Of a stretch of 37,957 bases of DNA, positions 1 to 7,308 are shown piece after piece. Below the pieces are notes generated by a model that did no database searches, was not told where the DNA came from, and was given only the letters and a program-made list of their open reading frames with translations. Source of the stretch: an uncultured Clostridia bacterium (GTDB lineage Bacteria; Bacillota; Dehalobacteriia; UBA4068). Made by a program: the position numbers and the translations under genes. Position 1 is the stretch's first letter, and each line of letters begins with the position of its first letter. The stretch covers positions 1-37,957 of the forward strand of contig CALXRV010000035.1 of the NCBI GenBank assembly GCA_944390945.1. Reading direction: 5' to 3'.

Positions 1-1
1 T

Positions 2-1288
2 GACGAAAACAGATTGCTGACTGAAGCAGCTGCGGTAGAGCAGGGGAGCGCTCATCCGCTGGCACAGGCTGTCGTCGCCTATGCACGGGACAGAGGCTGT
101 GCGATTTCGCCAGCAGGTGAGACAGAAATCCTGGATGGGCGCGGTATCCGCGCTACGGTCAACGGGCATGTCTACCTGGCGGGGAATCTGCGTTTGATGG
201 AAGAAAGCGGCATGTTTACCGCAGCGGATCTGCAGCGAGTGCAAGCGCAGGTACAACAATATGCGGCTGCCGGCAAGACCCCGCTGTTATTCGCCTGTGA
301 CAGCATGCCGATAGGTTTGATCGCTGTAGCGGATACGATCCGTGAAACCAGCCGAAGCGCTATTCGCCGTTTTACGGAGATGAATTTGCATGTCGTGATG
401 TTGACCGGGGACAATCAGACCACGGCGGAGGCAATCCGCAGGGAATTGGGAATTGCTGAGGCGATCTCTGGCGTGCTGCCAACAGAAAAAGAGGCGCATA
501 TCCGCGCATTACAGGAAAAGGGGCATAAAGTGGCAATGGTTGGCGATGGCATTAACGATGCGCCAGCTTTGGTACGGGCGGATATTGGTATTGCCATTGG
601 CGCCGGTACGGATATTGCGATTGACTCGGCGGATGTGGTATTAATGAAGGATTCCCTGTTGGATGTAGTAACGGCTATTGACCTCAGCCATGCGGTGGTG
701 CGTAATATTCATATGAATCTATTTTGGGCATTCTTCTATAACGCATTGGGTATTCCGATTGCAGCAGGCGTGTTGTATCCTGCTTTTGCTCTGCGCTTGA
801 GTCCGATGATCGGTTCTGCTGCGATGAGCCTTAGTTCTGTATGTGTGGTGACAAACGCGTTGCGTTTGCGCTTCTTTACTGCGCATAATTCTGGTGAACT
901 CGCGCAGAAGGCAGTGGCGCCAACCATGGCGGCAGACGGAGATGCGCAGAATCTGCCATTAGCAGAGAATGGGAAAAGCGCCGCGCTACAGAATTCGGGT
1001 GTGGAAAAGGAGCAGATAAAGCTTGCTAAACAAAATATACAGTCGGACAGGAAAGAAGGGATGATGGAAATGAAAAAGGTGCTTCAGATCGAAGGAATGA
1101 TGTGCGGCCATTGCCAGATGCATGTGCAAAAAGCATTGGCTGCTGTTCCTGGCGTGACGGCGGTGGAAGTGAATCTGGATAAGAAAGAAGCCTTGGTGAC
1201 GTTGCAGGATGCGACGATAGCGGAGCAGCTCTTGATCGATGCGGTGACCGAAGCCGGCTATTCTGTGACAGGCTGCCAGAATATTTGA
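2..1288 (+). CDS. copA: Copper-translocating P-type ATPase, C-terminal part, with fused C-terminal HMA (CopZ-like) domain (5' partial)
   Basis: P1B-type ATPase that exports Cu(I) across the membrane. The reading frame is open to the left edge, so the N-terminus, early membrane helices and the DKTGT phosphorylation site lie outside the window. Visible parts: the nucleotide-binding domain with the SAHPLA (HP) motif near nt 47-64, the TGDN motif near nt 400, the GDGINDAP hinge at about nt 542-565, a Tyr-Asn pair in the following helix (about nt 736-741), and Met/Ser residues of the last helix (about nt 820-837). Tyr-Asn and Met-Ser are the Cu(I)-site pattern known for CopA. After a polar linker of about 55 residues a complete heavy-metal-associated domain follows, with MCGHC (Cys codons at 1103 and 1112). 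Most CopA proteins carry HMA domains at the N-terminus, so this placement is unusual. An internal ATG at 1070, preceded by GAAGGG, could also yield the HMA domain as a free chaperone (inference). Confidence 0.93.
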   Translation, partial: DENRLLTEAAAVEQGSAHPLAQAVVAYARDRGCAISPAGETEILDGRGIRATVNGHVYLAGNLRLMEESGMFTAADLQRVQAQVQQYAAAGKTPLLFACDSMPIGLIAVADTIRETSRSAIRRFTEMNLHVVMLTGDNQTTAEAIRRELGIAEAISGVLPTEKEAHIRALQEKGHKVAMVGDGINDAPALVRADIGIAIGAGTDIAIDSADVVLMKDSLLDVVTAIDLSHAVVRNIHMNLFWAFFYNALGIPIAAGVLYPAFALRLSPMIGSAAMSLSSVCVVTNALRLRFFTAHNSGELAQKAVAPTMAADGDAQNLPLAENGKSAALQNSGVEKEQIKLAKQNIQSDRKEGMMEMKKVLQIEGMMCGHCQMHVQKALAAVPGVTAVEVNLDKKEALVTLQDATIAEQLLIDAVTEAGYSVTGCQNI

Positions 1289-1325
1289 CACTGCCGGTGC
1301 AGGCAGAAGCTTTCCGGAGCAAGCG

Positions 1326-1357
1326 GGGCTGCCGTAGAAACGGTAGCCCTGCAGTCT
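1326..1357 (+). terminator. Possible terminator after copA
   Basis: A 10-bp stem (1326-1335 with 1340-1349, one G-U pair) closed by AGAA lies 37 bases after the copA stop. The tail is pyrimidine-rich but has no long T run, so termination strength is uncertain. The 341-base gap from 1289 to 1629 holds only this hairpin, an AT-rich stretch with a short palindrome (AGCATATATGCT), and the promoter at 1538. Confidence 0.5.
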
Positions 1358-1537
1358 TCTCCGTAAACATGTAGAATTTATTAATTAACTAGCATATATG
1401 CTATTTTGACTGGATGTTTTGGTAGATATTTTACTATACCAGGGTGAAAAGGTAATTCAAACAAAAAAAATAAGAATATATTCTTCCTTTGTAGCAGGCT
1501 TTTTATCGCTGGACGACAGTAATTGGCAGGAAATCTC

Positions 1538-1566
1538 TTGCCAAAAAACGTAAGCTGTGCTATAAT
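1538..1566 (+). promoter_or_regulatory. Sigma-A-type promoter for the M23 peptidase gene
   Basis: TTGCCA (1538-1543), a 17-base spacer and a perfect TATAAT (1561-1566) preceded by TGC, giving an extended -10. The element lies 64 bases upstream of the chosen start codon at 1630. Confidence 0.8.
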
Positions 1567-1629
1567 AGCAATACGAATGGGAAGCCATGTTTTTTTGACA
1601 TGGGCAAAACTCATCAAAGGAAGGAAAGC

Positions 1630-2961
1630 ATGCAAGGAAATAAAATACACCTAAAAGAAGCTACTTACATAAAATCTCCCCGTCGAGACCATAACGATAA
1701 AAAACATGACAAGAAGGTACAGCGCATCGTTTCTTCGTTGGTGGTGTTGATGTGCGTTGCCTTTTTGGTCATGGGTGGTGTACGTATTGTATCTGCCACA
1801 TCGAATGCTTATGTCGTAACGGTGGACGGGATGGAGATCGCTACTCTTGTCAGCGCCAGAGAAGCGAAAGAAGCCTTGGAGCAATGCATAGATGTCCAAT
1901 CCGCTGTGCATATGGATGAGTATGATTACAGTGTGTCCTATACGAATGAAGTGGAGATCAAAGAGGTTCCGGCGGTAAACGTAGTTTATTCCAGCATTAC
2001 TGATGCGGCGGATCTTCTTGCAGACAGTTTGCATTTAGTCGCAAACGCGACTGTTTTATTAATTAACCAGAAAGAGACCATCTATGTGGCGAACACGGAT
2101 GCTGCCTATGCGGCAGTGAATGCGGCAAAAAGCCATTATGGTTCAATCCAAGATGAAGGCGTAATCAGTGTCCGCACAGAAGAAACCATCGCCTGTGATG
2201 ATATACTTGCGGAATGTGATGATGTGCTTACTGTGGAAGAAGCTGCCAATATGCTGATTTACGGCAGCACAGAGCCGGTTGCGGAGGAAGCAGCTGAGCC
2301 GATGATCACAGTTAATGTGGAGCGTGAAAACACGGAACTGGTTGAGCTTCCATATAATACGCAACATGTAGAAAATGATGAATTGCCACGCGGCGACGAA
2401 CAGGTGGTAACTGCCGGCGTTAACGGTACGCAGGAAGTTACGCTGCGCATTACAGAGGTCAATGGCGTTGTACAGAGCGAGGAGCAAATCAGCGCGAAGG
2501 TGATCACAGCTGCAATTGATGAAGTAATTGAAGTGGGTACTTTCTTTGTCCCGACAAACCGTGGCACGAGCGGTGGTTCCGGCATGTTCGGTTGGCCGCT
2601 GGCGGATGGAACGGGAACGATTACTTCTCGTTTTGGCTGGCGTTCTCGCGGCTGGCATAGCGGTGTGGATATTGCAAATGATTTTGGTACGGTTATCTAT
2701 GCGGCGGAATCCGGTACTGTCGTTCAGGCAGATTATGACGGCGGTGGCTATGGCAACTTGGTGCGGATTGATCATGGAGAAGGCGCGATGACCTACTATG
2801 CGCACTGCGATGAGATATTTGTCAGCGTGGGCGATTTTGTGGAGCGAGGTCAGGCGGTGGCGACGATCGGAATGACTGGCACGACAACTGGTCCGCATGT
2901 CCATTTTGAAGTGCGCTTTGATGGAGAGGCTTATGACCCATTGGATTACTTGGATTATTAA
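1630..2961 (+). CDS. Membrane-anchored G5 domain/M23 family metallopeptidase
   Basis: Predicted cell-wall endopeptidase of 443 residues. A basic cytoplasmic N-terminus is followed by one membrane segment (about residues 32-56), so the rest faces the wall. The middle is an extracellular spacer of unknown fold; a G5-like domain lies at about 215-290, and the M23 (lysostaphin/LytM) domain fills about 320-430. Zinc-site residues are visible: H343 and D347 in HSGVD and H423/H425 in HVHFE; the intervening YYAH motif is also present. The start at 1630 is chosen because AAAGGAAGGAAAGC lies just before it; an ATG at 1600 in the same frame has no ribosome site. The gene has its own promoter and a strong terminator, so it is a single transcription unit. 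Cleavage of peptidoglycan cross-links is inferred from the family. A sporulation role (SpoIIQ-like) is possible but not shown. Confidence 0.9.
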   Translation: MQGNKIHLKEATYIKSPRRDHNDKKHDKKVQRIVSSLVVLMCVAFLVMGGVRIVSATSNAYVVTVDGMEIATLVSAREAKEALEQCIDVQSAVHMDEYDYSVSYTNEVEIKEVPAVNVVYSSITDAADLLADSLHLVANATVLLINQKETIYVANTDAAYAAVNAAKSHYGSIQDEGVISVRTEETIACDDILAECDDVLTVEEAANMLIYGSTEPVAEEAAEPMITVNVERENTELVELPYNTQHVENDELPRGDEQVVTAGVNGTQEVTLRITEVNGVVQSEEQISAKVITAAIDEVIEVGTFFVPTNRGTSGGSGMFGWPLADGTGTITSRFGWRSRGWHSGVDIANDFGTVIYAAESGTVVQADYDGGGYGNLVRIDHGEGAMTYYAHCDEIFVSVGDFVERGQAVATIGMTGTTTGPHVHFEVRFDGEAYDPLDYLDY

Positions 2962-2989
2962 GCCGGCGTTGTTTGTTGCGTGAAACTAA

Positions 2990-3026
2990 AAAACTGCTGT
3001 TTGCTTATGCGGACAGCAGTTTTTTA
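2990..3026 (+). terminator. Rho-independent terminator after the M23 peptidase
   Basis: ACTGCTGT (2993-3000) pairs with ACAGCAGT (3013-3020), preceded by an A run and followed by six T. It sits 31 bases after the stop codon. Seen directly and typical in form. Confidence 0.85.
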
Positions 3027-3186
3027 TGTTCCGAATGAAATTCAGCCTGCGGACGGTTTGTGGCAGAGTATTGCAGAGATTTCATCGCTATACTGCAATG
3101 ACGATGCAGCAGAAAGAGATTTGCGCCGCCAGGCCTATCCTGCCGCAGCGGCGCAGAGCAGAGCAGAGTGGATATCCGTTGTGCGT

Positions 3187-3954
3187 TCAGGCCAGCTTTT
3201 CTCCCATTCGTAATTTATCTGCAATCATCGCAATAAACTCGCTGTTGGTTGGTTTTCCGCGTTCGATATTGATCGTATAGCCAAAGTAGCGATTCATCAT
3301 ATCCACATTGCCGCGATCCCATGCCAGTTCGATCGCATGCCGGATCGCACGTTCCACGCGAGAAGCAGTAGTATTATGCTTTTCTGCGACCATAGGATAC
3401 AACTCTTTGGTCACTGCACCCATGAGATTCGGCTCTTCCGTAACAAAAGCGATCGCATCACGCAGGTATTGATAGCCTTTTACATGCGCGGGAACCCCCA
3501 TTTGATGCAGGATGCGTGTGATTTCCACTTCCAGTGAGTTGCCGCGCGGCAAGAGGGATACGGTCGCGGTTTCTGTTGTTTCGCTGATCTGGCGGATTCG
3601 CTTTTCGAGGGTATCCAGGTCAAATGGTTTCATCATATAATAATCCGCACCCAGTTCCATCGCCTTCTTTGTTAAATTTGCCTGTGCAAAAGAAGTGATA
3701 AAAATAATTTGCGGCTGTTTGCTTAGATTCATTGTACGGATTTGCTCCAAAACACCGATCCCATCCAGATTTGGCATCACCAAGTCTAGAATCAGAACAT
3801 CGGGCTGATGTTTTTCTACCAGCTCCAAGGTTTTTTGTCCATTGTCGGCAACTCCACATACATGGTAGTGGTCAAATGAAGAAAAATATTCTTCCAGTGC
3901 TGCGGCAAAAATACGGTCGTCATCGGCAATGAGGATTTTGTTGATCGCTTCCAT
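3187..3954 (-). CDS. spo0A: Sporulation transcription factor Spo0A
   Basis: Master response regulator for entry into sporulation, 255 residues, close to the usual length. The N-terminal receiver domain (1-120) has the acidic pair D11/D12, the phosphoacceptor D57 in LILDLVMP and the conserved Lys in MMKPFD. The C-terminal half is the Spo0A-specific DNA-binding domain, with the characteristic [20 protein letters not shown] segment. On phosphorylation the family dimerises and binds 0A boxes (TGTCGAA). The gene lies downstream of spoIVB on the same strand, the common arrangement in Bacillota, but the 197-base gap holds a large inverted repeat and several 0A-box-like sequences, so separate autoregulated transcription is likely. 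A purine-rich GAAAGTGGG precedes the ATG. No sequence fault seen. Confidence 0.97.
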   Translation of the reverse strand: MEAINKILIADDDRIFAAALEEYFSSFDHYHVCGVADNGQKTLELVEKHQPDVLILDLVMPNLDGIGVLEQIRTMNLSKQPQIIFITSFAQANLTKKAMELGADYYMMKPFDLDTLEKRIRQISETTETATVSLLPRGNSLEVEITRILHQMGVPAHVKGYQYLRDAIAFVTEEPNLMGAVTKELYPMVAEKHNTTASRVERAIRHAIELAWDRGNVDMMNRYFGYTINIERGKPTNSEFIAMIADKLRMGEKLA

Positions 3955-4016
3955 CGCTTAACCCACTTTCCTATGTTTTTTCATATGGATATTTTTCCCA
4001 AGGCCTTAGGATATAG

Positions 4017-4122
4017 GTTTTCGACTTGCTTTTGCTAAATCCTGCCGCTTTGATCACGAATCTTATTTATTGTTCCGACAAAATACCCGAATAAACGGGT
4101 ATTTTTGTCGGAACTTGTCGAA
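4017..4122. promoter_or_regulatory. Cluster of Spo0A-box-like sites upstream of spo0A
   Basis: Matches to the 0A-box core TGTCGAA: a perfect one on the plus strand at 4116-4122; TGTCGGA (6 of 7) on plus at 4106-4112, exactly 10 bases from it in the same orientation; TGTCGGA on minus at 4074-4080; and AGTCGAA followed by AA on minus at about 4018-4026. The consensus is established for Spo0A; binding here is inferred. Spo0A autoregulation is known in other Bacillota. Confidence 0.5.
4072..4114 (-). terminator. Long inverted repeat between spoIVB and spo0A (terminator and/or operator)
   Basis: GTTCCGAC and the following bases to 4089 pair with 4096-4114 over about 18 bp with one extra A; the loop is 6 bases. 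It lies 38 bases beyond the spoIVB stop on the minus strand. A/T runs lie within the stem rather than after it, so it is not a textbook terminator, and both arms include a 0A-box-like TGTCGGA. It may end spoIVB transcription, act as a Spo0A operator, or both. Confidence 0.6.
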
Positions 4123-4151
4123 GCGACTCTAGCGCAAAATCAAATTACCTG

Positions 4152-5294
4152 CTACAGGCCAGTAAGCCCAGCCTCTTCCAACATCTGTTCTGCATAGCAG
4201 GCATAGCCTTGTGTGGGGTCGTTCACAAAAACATGCGTAACCGCACCGATTAACCGGCCGTTCTGTATCAGCGGGCTACCGCTCATCCCCTGAATGATCC
4301 CACCGGTTACTGCAAGCAAACGTTCATCCGTAATTTCAATCACCATGCCGCTACCGCCCGACAGATAGCTATCCAGCTGCTTTACAATTTGGACATCAAA
4401 GCATTCAACTTCTTCACCGGAAAGCACGGTATAAAGCTGCGCTGCCCCCAATTCTACTTCATCACTGGACGCAACTGGCAGTAAACTCCCCCCGGCTGCA
4501 GGGAGCTGGTCGAATTGGCCGTAGATACCATGCTCGCCGTTTCTGGTGATGCTGCCTTGCCAACCGTTTTCTAAAAACACGCCTAGCTTTTCACCCGGTG
4601 TACCGACCGCGCCGGCACGGATGCCCTGCACATCTGTGCGCAGGATCAGCCCTTTGTTTTCCCCTTCGACGCCATAGCGCAGATCGCTGACGGTATGGCC
4701 AAGCGCGCCATAAATGCCGCTGATCGGTTCCCAAAAGGTGAGCGTTCCCACTCCAGCCGTATTATCGCGCACATACAGTCCAATGCGATAGCTGCCGCTT
4801 TCGTAGCAATAGCACGGAAATAGCTCTGCCTGTCGTTGGATACCATTACGCAGGTAATCCACGATGCAGCTTTCTCCTGTTTCGCCGGCCTTGGCTATTA
4901 GTGAAGCGATTTCTGCATTGCTATCTACTTTTTCCCCATTGACGGCTGTGATAAAATCACCAATGCGGATGCCCGCATCTTCTGCCGGATTAACATGGCT
5001 GCCATCTGCCAGGACTGCTGGCGAAAGACCAACAACGGATACACCCTCGGTTGAAAGCAAAACGCCGATTGACTGCCCACCGGCATAGACGTCTGGCATT
5101 GCCGCAGCGGCGAGAGAGGCGGCAGGCATGAAAGCCAGCAATAGGGCTGCGATACAGCCGGTTGCCAATCTGCGCAGCCTTTGGGCTGGACTGCGTTGAG
5201 CAGGCCTTGCGACAGCTGTTACATCGTTTACTGCAACTGTTTCAGGCAAGTCTGCAGTTAAATAGTTTTTTTGAATAGATATCCCTCCTTTCAT
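4152..5294 (-). CDS. spoIVB: SpoIVB signalling serine peptidase (S55 family)
   Basis: Forespore-secreted protease that starts the sigma-K checkpoint in the model system by acting on SpoIVFA. Numbered from the ATG at 5294 it has 380 residues: one N-terminal membrane segment (about 42-65), a PDZ domain (about 75-160) and the S55 protease domain. Catalytic-triad candidates are H200 (GALGHTVSD), D323 and S338 (GMSGSP). The C-terminus has the family's THVFVNDPTQGYACYAEQML pattern. Start choice is uncertain: the only good ribosome site, AAAGGAGGG, covers codons 2-4 of this frame, and the ATG at 5294 has none upstream. Seven bases after GGAGG lies an in-frame ATT (5276-5274), a rare start codon that would give 374 residues. 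Spo0A follows on the same strand. Confidence 0.95.
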   Translation of the reverse strand: MKGGISIQKNYLTADLPETVAVNDVTAVARPAQRSPAQRLRRLATGCIAALLLAFMPAASLAAAAMPDVYAGGQSIGVLLSTEGVSVVGLSPAVLADGSHVNPAEDAGIRIGDFITAVNGEKVDSNAEIASLIAKAGETGESCIVDYLRNGIQRQAELFPCYCYESGSYRIGLYVRDNTAGVGTLTFWEPISGIYGALGHTVSDLRYGVEGENKGLILRTDVQGIRAGAVGTPGEKLGVFLENGWQGSITRNGEHGIYGQFDQLPAAGGSLLPVASSDEVELGAAQLYTVLSGEEVECFDVQIVKQLDSYLSGGSGMVIEITDERLLAVTGGIIQGMSGSPLIQNGRLIGAVTHVFVNDPTQGYACYAEQMLEEAGLTGL

Positions 5295-5413
5295 TTTTTT
5301 CGCTGTTATTTTTCATGATTTTCGCAGATACTATTTGCGGCAAAAGCTGCAAAGGATAACATATTTTACAGTCAATATAGTTGTTAAGCTGCCATTTTCT
5401 CCGTATTTTCGCG

Positions 5414-5443
5414 GCAGGAAAGGTTTTACGGAAAAGCGAACCT
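5414..5443 (+). promoter_or_regulatory. Candidate sigma-H promoter for the spoIIA operon
   Basis: AGGAAAG (5416-5422), a 12-base spacer and AGCGAACCT (5435-5443) resemble the sigma-H pattern AGGAWWW / RnnGAATWW with mismatches. spoIIA is sigma-H and Spo0A dependent in Bacillus. No clear 0A box was seen nearby. Weak motif match. Confidence 0.35.
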
Positions 5444-5477
5444 TTCACCGTCAGATTGGAAATGAAGGGGGATCATC

Positions 5478-5831
5478 ATGCGTTTGCAAATCAAAGTCAA
5501 ACCATATTTAAACAAAAGCTGGTTGTGGGTGCGTCCTGAAGCTGAATTGGATATGGCTTCGGCAGATGCCTTTCGTCAGGCGATTACGAAGGCCCTGGCC
5601 GCCTATGGTTGTCGTAATCTTTGGTTGGATTTTTCGGCAGTTAGTTTTATTGATAGTTCCGGGCTTGGCGTATTATTAGGACGATATCGGGAATTACAGC
5701 CACTGGGCGGAAGTATCATCATCACCCGACCAAATGAACAGGTCTATCACCTCTTGACCGCGGCAGGCTTGCACCGCATCATGGAGATCGATCGCCCGGC
5801 AACGTTGAAATATGGCAAGGAGGGTTTTTGA
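5478..5831 (+). CDS. spoIIAA: Anti-sigma F factor antagonist SpoIIAA
   Basis: STAS-domain protein of 117 residues, the usual size. In its unphosphorylated form SpoIIAA binds the SpoIIAB kinase and frees sigma-F in the forespore. The phosphorylation loop FIDSSGLGVLLGRY is intact; the site equivalent to Bacillus Ser58 is in the S60/S61 pair. The ATG at 5478 follows GAAGGGGGATCATC. It is the first gene of spoIIAA-spoIIAB-sigF, and its stop codon overlaps the spoIIAB start (TGATG). In B. subtilis dacF precedes spoIIAA; here the dacF-type gene is about 18 kb away and spoIVB lies upstream on the other strand. Confidence 0.96.
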   Translation: MRLQIKVKPYLNKSWLWVRPEAELDMASADAFRQAITKALAAYGCRNLWLDFSAVSFIDSSGLGVLLGRYRELQPLGGSIIITRPNEQVYHLLTAAGLHRIMEIDRPATLKYGKEGF

Positions 5832-6328
5832 TGGAGACGGTCAGAGAGGATGCCTGTATTGCAACCGAACGCTTGCAACGTGACTGCAGAAAAGGAGAAC
5901 AACATAGCCTCGACCCGGTCAATAAGTTACAGTTTCGTTTTTTAAGCCGTAGTGAAAATGTATCCTTAGCCCGTTTGCTCGCTGCTGCATTGGCGGCATC
6001 GCGTGAAATGACGGTCGCTGAATTGGATGAAATCAAAGTTGCGGTCAGTGAAGCTGTCTCAAATGCAATTATCCATGGTTATGAAGGACGAGACGACTGT
6101 TATGTGGAAATGTCGCTGGCGCTGACACCGGAACAACTTGTGATTACAGTTCACGACGACGGTGTAGGAATTGCTGATATCGAGCAGGCAATTAAGCCGA
6201 GTTATTCGGCAAAGCGGGATAGGATGGGACTTGGTTTTGCTTTTATGCACAGCTTTATGGATGCAGTAGATGTTGTTTCAACGCCTGGGGCTGGAACAAC
6301 AGTCACCTTGTATAAGGATTTACCGTGA
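5831..6328 (+). CDS. spoIIAB: Anti-sigma F factor / serine kinase SpoIIAB
   Basis: GHKL-family ATPase that holds sigma-F inactive and phosphorylates SpoIIAA. The N box (EAVSNAIIHGY), the G1 box (DDGVGI) and the MGLGFAFM segment are all present. The start is the ATG at 5831, which shares its A with the spoIIAA stop; AAGGAGGG at 5817-5824 is the ribosome site. The product has 165 residues. The conserved family region starts only at about residue 32 (KLQFRFLSRSEN), so there is a charged N-terminal extension of about 30 residues that Bacillus SpoIIAB (about 146 residues) lacks. No in-frame start with a ribosome site was seen closer to the conserved region. Its stop overlaps the GTG of sigF. Confidence 0.95.
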   Translation: METVREDACIATERLQRDCRKGEQHSLDPVNKLQFRFLSRSENVSLARLLAAALAASREMTVAELDEIKVAVSEAVSNAIIHGYEGRDDCYVEMSLALTPEQLVITVHDDGVGIADIEQAIKPSYSAKRDRMGLGFAFMHSFMDAVDVVSTPGAGTTVTLYKDLP

Positions 6329-7116
6329 GTAGCGCGCAACAAAGTCCGGGGTTTGTGCCGCTTCCGGAAAAAGAGACACGCCTGCTGATCGCGGCTGCGC
6401 AAGAAGGAGATTTCGCAGCAAAAGAAAAGCTTGTTGCGGTTAACACGCGTCTAGTTCGCAGCATTGCGCGGCGGTTTGCAGCCAGCGGCCGTGACACGGA
6501 GGACCTATTTCAGATCGGTTGTATTGGGTTGCTTAAAGCGATTGATAAATTTGATTTCAGCTATGATGTCCATTTTTCTACATATGCAGTCCCGTTAATT
6601 ATGGGGGAAATCCGCCGATTTCTGCGGGATGACGGACCGATGACCGTTAGCCGTAATTTGAAAGAAAAAGCATTACGGCTGGAGCAGAAGAGAAGGGAAT
6701 TACACCATATCTGGGGTGCAGAGCCGGAATTATGGCAGCTGGCAGAAGCTTGCTCGATCACGGAAGAGGAGGCCCTGGCAGCTTTGGAAGCCATGCGTCC
6801 ACCGCTTTCGATACAGGAAATCCGTTATTATGGAGATCATTCTTCCGTCAGTTTGGGGGATATTCTGCCAGATGATGAGGCGGTTTTTGATACGCGTTTG
6901 GTAGAAAGCATGGACCTGCAGCAGTATATCGACGCATTGCCAGCAAGGCTTGCCAGCATAGTCCGCGGCAGATATTTTGAAGAACGTACGCAGGCGGAAA
7001 TGGCAAAACGTTTAGGCGTTTCACAGGTTCAGATTTCGCGTCTCGAAAAACAGGCGCTGGCGATGATCCGTGACCGTATGTTGCGGAATGAGGCATCTGC
7101 TCCGGATTGTGGTTAA
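6325..7116 (+). CDS. sigF: RNA polymerase sporulation sigma factor SigF
   Basis: First forespore-specific sigma factor, 263 residues. Region 2 (about residues 45-115) includes DLFQIGCIGLLKAIDKFD and the RRFLRDDG element; region 3 follows PMTVSR; region 4 has the helix-turn-helix LGVSQVQISRLEKQAL. The start is GTG at 6325, overlapping the spoIIAB stop, which indicates translational coupling. The C-terminal tail after region 4 is short and not conserved. No clear terminator was seen in the 190 bases before the next gene. Confidence 0.96.
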   Translation: MSSAQQSPGFVPLPEKETRLLIAAAQEGDFAAKEKLVAVNTRLVRSIARRFAASGRDTEDLFQIGCIGLLKAIDKFDFSYDVHFSTYAVPLIMGEIRRFLRDDGPMTVSRNLKEKALRLEQKRRELHHIWGAEPELWQLAEACSITEEEALAALEAMRPPLSIQEIRYYGDHSSVSLGDILPDDEAVFDTRLVESMDLQQYIDALPARLASIVRGRYFEERTQAEMAKRLGVSQVQISRLEKQALAMIRDRMLRNEASAPDCG

Positions 7117-7227
7117 ACTGCTGCAGCGAAATAAATATAAAATTCATAAAAATAGGAATAATATTTGCAATAATTTTGGACATTTTAATAAAATACCTGA
7201 TAGAAGAATTTTATGTTGGATTCTCTG

Positions 7228-7261
7228 TTGACAAAATCCTCCTGAATCGATATGCTATAAC
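7228..7261 (+). promoter_or_regulatory. Sigma-A promoter for the decarboxylase alpha gene
   Basis: Perfect TTGACA at 7228-7233, then a 17-base spacer and TATGCT at 7251-7256. An overlapping alternative is the extended -10 TGCTATAAC at 7253-7261. Either would start transcription about 45 bases before the coding start. Confidence 0.75.
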
Positions 7262-7308
7262 AATAGTAGGCGATAACAATTTATTTTATTGATTTGGGAG
7301 GATGGGAT

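Noticed and set aside
1010-1075. Possibility that copA and copZ are separate genes joined by a sequencing error
   Set aside because: The frame is continuous through a plausible polar linker with no stop or homopolymer suspect; fusion with an internal start is the simpler reading.
2143-2904. 253-codon open frame on the minus strand opposite the M23 peptidase
   Set aside because: It is a shadow of a gene with clear zinc-site motifs, promoter and terminator; its translation shows no recognisable domain.
3123-3154. GCGCCGC/GCGGCGC hairpin downstream of spo0A
   Set aside because: On the spo0A strand it is followed by AAATCTC rather than a T run and has an 18-base loop, so terminator function is not supported.
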